This document shows, piece by piece, positions 60,201 to 64,000 of a stretch of 64,000 bases of DNA. The DNA lies in the NCBI GenBank assembly GCA_963930775.1, contig OZ005701.1, forward strand, positions 1,984,001 through 2,048,000, read 5' to 3'. Position numbers and translations under genes: made by a program. The DNA is from Cliona cf. orientalis (lineage: Eukaryota; Porifera; Demospongiae; Clionaida; Clionaidae). Every line of letters starts with the position of its first letter. Position 1 is the first letter of the stretch. The notes beneath the pieces were generated by a model. The model saw only the letters and a list, made by a program, of their open reading frames with translations, was not told where the DNA came from and did no database searches.

Positions 60201-60505
60201 TGGTGGATAAGCCAAATGATACTTTGAAGAAATCTTTGCATGATGCTTTGCAAGTTTTGCATTCCATGGGCTTTGTACATGGTGATTTACGTCCACAAAA
60301 CATCCTTGCCTTACCGAACAACACCATTAGAATTTTGGACTTTGACTGGTGTGGTCCTATTGGAGAAGCAAAGTACCCCGCTGACATCAACTTGAGTGCT
60401 GACTGTGGCTGGCATGAAGGTGTCACTAGTGGAGGACTCGTACTGAAAGAACATGATGAATATCAGATTAGCACTCTTACTAACTACGATGCTAAGATGG
60501 AGTAG
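57247..60505 (+). CDS. Crinkler-type protein: PD-(D/E)XK nuclease-like domain fused to a divergent protein kinase
   Basis: Exons 57247-57265, 57332-57419 and 59083-60505 join in phase; 509 residues, frame intact. The N-terminus (MAVKRSRSSIEDLSW) is basic and has no signal peptide. Residues ~75-240: nuclease-like domain, with AKSDITVYTN (D201) and LANLEIKGE (E215, K217) matching the D...ExK core. Residues ~325-509: kinase-like, with VVVKF (K363), FVHGDLRPQNIL (D437, N442) and ILDFDWCG (D455/D457) followed by GEAKYP. The HGDLRP and DFDW-G...YP signature is the one I know from kinases fused to nucleases in Crinkler-type effectors and related eukaryotic proteins. The glycine-rich loop is not obvious. 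Intron 2 (57420-59082) holds a CAGTAG-family MITE. A broken partial copy follows downstream. Activity and target are unknown; I infer an intracellular, perhaps nuclear, role. Confidence 0.78.
58251..58825. mobile_element. MITE, CAGTAG family, in intron 2 of the nuclease-kinase gene
   Basis: Ends CAGTAGAAGACATAAAAACA and the inverse of CAGTAGGAGGCATAAAAATG, flanked by TA (58249-58250, 58826-58827). The partial copy of this region downstream reads straight through as cgcatatgtga near 60753, an empty site with one TA. That supports the borders and the TA duplication. Confidence 0.85.
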
Positions 60506-60841
60506 CATTTGTATCTTATATGCTTGACTGTCCGTAAAACAGTGTGCCATGTACTTGAGATCATAAATCATAGTATATCAGTCTTTATCCTAAATATTAT
60601 TGCTGTTTGTGATTGATCATGACCATTATTATGTATATTAACTAAAAATAGCCCTTACTTCGTGGCATAATGCCTTTAAGATGCATTATGAAAGGTCCTA
60701 TAGAACGCAAATTTTCTTGCGCTAATTAGATCTTGCATTTCATTTGCACAAACGCATATGTGAACTTTGACCTCGATATCTGGCATGCTTGTTTATTAAT
60801 TGCTAGCCCAATGCCCCAGACTTTTTGAGTTAGTTGCGTTA

Positions 60842-61148
60842 GGCCTCGCAGAATAAATTGTTTGGACTAACATGACCACAAAATACTTGGGTCGATTGGT
60901 CGGGCAGGTGATAATTAGACCAAAGAATTTCAATTACAAGTGTCAGTGTTCCTATGTATATAATCTTGTCATATTCCAGCTGTCATGAGGTTTGCATGTG
61001 CTGTACGTATGTGTGGTAGCTTAAAATTAAGACAGTCCTATTAAAAGTCTGAATTGGTATGGTATTATATGCCTGTAGTAAACTCAGCTATTGGATGCTT
61101 TAAATTTTACAGTTGGTCGGGTTAGTTCAAACAAACAATTCTGAGTGG
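60842..61148. mobile_element. 307-bp insertion in the broken copy
   Basis: Flanked by CGTTA on both sides (60837-60841, 61149-61153). The parental sequence near 58905 reads gttgaagttacgatggc across the same point without it. The ends are only weakly inverted (..attgtttg / caaacaattc..). Non-coding; family not recognised. Confidence 0.6.
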
Positions 61149-61165
61149 CGTTATGATGGCTATAC

Positions 61166-61936
61166 TACGGTGGCCGAGAAGGACACTGCCGCGGCGGCCA
61201 AAGCCGCCGTGGGCCGCCCGAGAGCCGCCGTTGGCCGCCAAAGGGCCGCCCATCGGCTGCGGCTGGCCGCCGCGGCTCAGCCGCGCCCGCCAATCTGTTT
61301 GAAAATTGATTCTCTAGCTTACGACTGGTTAATTAGACTATTATCCCGCACGCATGCGCAAGCGGTCAGTTTATTGGTCTGTCTTTGTCATCGTCCGCAC
61401 GATATGCATAGGCATCTGGGCACAGAACGGCGATCAAGTACAACAAAGAAACGGACTCGACCTCGTTTGGATTCGATTGATACTGGGTACAGGGGCTAAA
61501 ATGCTTGTTGGTCACTGCTATCAACCGCGTGCTTTCTGCCCATGCGCACGCGGAACTAACTTACCAGACCACGCCCACCGCAGCGTTTAAGCGCACGCTT
61601 TAGGCACGAGAACGATCACCACTGATAAAGAAAGGGCGGTAGACGTCACATAAACCTTTCCCTCTCGATTACCCCCACCGCAGCGTTTATTTTTCTGACA
61701 AACACGCGGAGGGCTGAATTCCCGAGTAAACGCAATGATCTAGACCTCACCAAACATTGTCCAGTTAACCATTCGTGAACTGAATATCGATTTTAAAGTT
61801 TTGGCGGGCGCGGCTGAGCCGCGGCGGCCAACCGGTAACCGCAGCCGATGGGCGGCCCTTTGGCGGCCAACGGCGGCTTTCGGGCGGCCCCAACGCGGCT
61901 TGGGCCGCCGCGGCAGTGTCCTTCTCGGCCACCGTA
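61166..61936. mobile_element. GC-rich foldback MITE with ~130-bp arms
   Basis: Starts TACGGTGGCCGAGAAGGACA and ends with the inverse; the arms (about 61166-61292 and 61799-61936) are made of repeated GCCGCC/GGCGGC motifs. A 6-bp direct repeat CTATAC flanks it (61160-61165, 61937-61942), and the parental copy near 58917 (gatggctgcagtcaatt) shows the empty site. The chance open frames in it are compositional. Very high GC against AT-rich neighbours. Confidence 0.85.
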
Positions 61937-62725
61937 CTATACTGTCAATTCCCAGGCTTTTTAAGCAGTGAGCGTCATTTCAAGCTGGTCAGCAGAGTGC
62001 AGTAGCGTGCAGTGCAAACAATTGTGTGATTGAATGAACAATTAGCCATGCCCCCGCAGACCTGCATGTGTACTTGGATGTCGGTATTTTTAGTGTGTAT
62101 CGTGATCCCCCTGTTTTATATTATTCCCTTGAGGCTCTTGTTCCACACTTGCGTTTATATGTATCGCAAGAAATAGCGACTAAGATTGCGACTGTCCTTG
62201 CTAACTTAAGTAAGAAAGATGAGAAACGAGCACACATAGAAGAGATGTATCCAGCTGCATCAACTCTTGGTGATATGACTTACTGGATTCAACATAGTGC
62301 ACAAATGGGTATACGATGTCATCGACCACCACCAACAAATTGCCATTCCCTTCATGTGACTCTCCAAGTTCGAACATTAATTTTGATGAATTTATGGATG
62401 CATTGGAAGGTGACATTGATTCTCGTTACATCAGATTAGCAGTTGAGCTAATGCTGGATGTAAGTCCAGTTTTGCTTTATGAGAGTAGGTTTCAAGAGAT
62501 TTTGAAGCATTTGCAGAGTGTACATATCACGTGGACAGGAGCAGCCCCACCCACCAACACGCATGAGCTTACTCGTCCGATCTCGACAGGTGGGAGGGGC
62601 TGGTTCACGCGTATTCATAGACATTACGTATGTGCTCGCTCAGCGAGGTCAAACCAGTCGATTAGGTATCCAAGTGTAGTACTGCAGTTGAATCCTTGAG
62701 GTACATCGCTTATTCGAGCATAATA

Positions 62726-64000
62726 ATGGCTTCAGCTGGTAAGTTGTGACAGCACTGAGTAGCTATTAAATAACCAATGAAGGCTTACTTTTCAGTGAGA
62801 GCATGATACTAGCTCTTCATATACATAAATTTTCAGGATCAGCTATTAAAAAGACCTAGACCAATTTATGTTTAATTCTATTGGACTTTAACAACTGCTT
62901 TCAATACATGCCGCTTTGTTATTCAGATCAGAGTGAGGCATTGAAGATCCTGACACAGCCCCAATGCCAAGGAGCTGTGAATGGAGATAAGGTGACCTTT
63001 ACAGTGGTGGCAGAAGGCTCCGAGTATTTGACCTATGAATGGCTGAAGGATGGTGTTCCCATCAGCGATCCAACAGCCAAAGCAAAATCTTCTACCTTCA
63101 CAATCCCCTCATTTCTACCGGCGGAGCATAAGGGAAGCTACCAATGCATAGTCAGCAGTGACTATGATGGCAGTGTGGACCTAGCCATGTCAAAGCCAGC
63201 AGAGTTGAAAGGTATTAAACACTTCACGATAGTTTATATAGCATGTTCATGCCAATTAAATATGGGATTTAATGTTATGTAGTATGTTATTATAGTTCTT
63301 TCTCTACTGATCCAGATTTATCTGTTGAATTGGATAGAGCAAGAAGCATCCAGAAACCACTGACCATTGTCTTTCTTGGCAGAGTTGGAAGAGGGAAGTC
63401 CACTCTTGTCAATAGCCTGTTTGGTAAAGCCGTTGTCATGGAGGGTGATTCAGTGTATCCAGTCTCGCAAGAAGTCCTCATTAACACGTACCACATGAGT
63501 GGGATCAATGTCATTATGATCGACACCCCAGGCTTCATGGCTGCCACGGAAACACCGAAGTCTACTGCAGAAACGATGAAGGAGATCGCTGAAAAAATTC
63601 CTGCATACGACGTAGACTTGATTGTTTACTGTCTCAAGATGACTGATAGGTTTGATGGAATTGACGAGAAAATTGCAAGGGAGTTAACTAGGACGTATGG
63701 GGAAAAGCTGTGGACTCATTCACTCTTTGTACTCACGTTCGCAAACGAAGTTAAACCATCTCGAAACTGTGAAAGTTTAGGCACTATCACTCACTTTAAG
63801 AAACGACTCGGTGAAATGACTGATGCTATTCAAAAGAGAATGCTTCAGAAATCTGCCCAAGTGTCTGGGGCAATTGCCGATAATGTTCCAGTGGTAGCTG
63901 TTGGACGTCCGGCTAGTTTGCGAGTGGGAAGCATCATAGATGAACTACCAGATGGATCCAATTGGATGTCCAACTTTTGGTATCAAGTTCTTCATCGAAT
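62726..64000 (+). CDS. Ig-like domain fused to AIG1/Toc34-like GTPase, 5' part (runs off the right edge)
   Basis: Exons 62726-62738, 62927-63211 and 63316 to beyond 64000 join in phase 1. The start MASA gives no signal peptide, so the protein should be cytoplasmic. Residues ~5-99 are an Ig-like domain (LTYEWLKDGVPISD; HKGSYQCIVS) in which the usual B-strand cysteine position is TFTVV, with a cysteine earlier (PQCQG). Residues 100 onward form a GTPase: P-loop GRVGRGKS 121-128, IDTPGF (169-172 DTPG), and LTFANE (240-244) in the place of the base-specificity motif. The order and motifs resemble the AIG1/GIMAP and Toc34 branch. GTPases of this group act in membranes or immune responses in plants and vertebrates; the role here is not known. 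The C-terminal part is outside the window. Confidence 0.8.

Larger units (their letters stand above)
60680..62519 (+). pseudogene. Broken partial copy of the nuclease-kinase gene and its intron
   Basis: Sequence matching the late part of intron 2 and the first ~430 bp of the large exon of the gene at 57247-60505 recurs here: intron-like part from about 60680, coding-like part at about 62120-62519. The kinase half is absent. The copy is broken and is treated as a fossil. Two elements (60842-61148 and 61166-61936) inserted into it afterwards. Similarity to the parent remains high, so the duplication is not very old. Confidence 0.8.

Noticed and set aside
61113-61590. Ala/Arg-rich open frames
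   Set aside because: They arise from GCCGCC repeats in the arm of a foldback element, not from a gene.

Overview
The window looks like nuclear DNA of an early-branching animal, most likely a sponge. It is AT-rich, genes are split by short GT-AG introns (often 57-300 bp), and there is an anoctamin gene, a cluster of secreted multi-Ig genes, Crinkler-type nuclease genes and many short inverted-repeat DNA transposons. Sponge is an inference from this gene mix; the sequence does not prove the species. All exon models below were read by eye from splice sites and codon phase.

Layout. 1-6597: the 3' part of an anoctamin gene (+), whose last intron is packed with nested DNA elements. 7524-36713: four tandem paralogous genes (+), here called Ig-A (7524-14175), Ig-B (15550-23045), Ig-C (23950-30694) and Ig-D (31315-36713). 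Each encodes a signal peptide, eleven Ig-like domains (about one per exon, nearly all introns in phase 1) and a conserved cysteine-bearing C-terminal module, with no membrane anchor visible. B and C are the closest pair; D is the most divergent and begins with a different signal peptide.

36714-46070: mostly non-coding, with one gene on the minus strand (40200-42194). It encodes a Crinkler-like protein with a basic N-terminus, a ubiquitin-like header, a P-loop NTPase and a nuclease-like C-terminus. 46071-48791: an almost complete but inactive hAT transposon. 48792-57246: long stretch without a recognisable gene, holding several short elements. 57247-60505 (+): a second Crinkler-type gene, a PD-(D/E)XK nuclease-like domain fused to a divergent protein kinase. 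A broken partial copy of it lies at about 60680-62519 and carries two later insertions. 62726 to the right edge (+): start of an intracellular Ig domain plus AIG1/Toc34-like GTPase gene.

Taken together, the window resembles a self/non-self or immunity neighbourhood: a fast-duplicating secreted Ig array close to two nuclease-bearing Crinkler-type proteins and an Ig-GTPase. That functional link is an inference from gene content. The most notable items are the Ig array with its internal five-domain duplication and stepwise disulfide loss, the two Crinkler-type architectures, the Ig-GTPase fusion, and several insertions whose empty sites can be read from neighbouring paralogous DNA.
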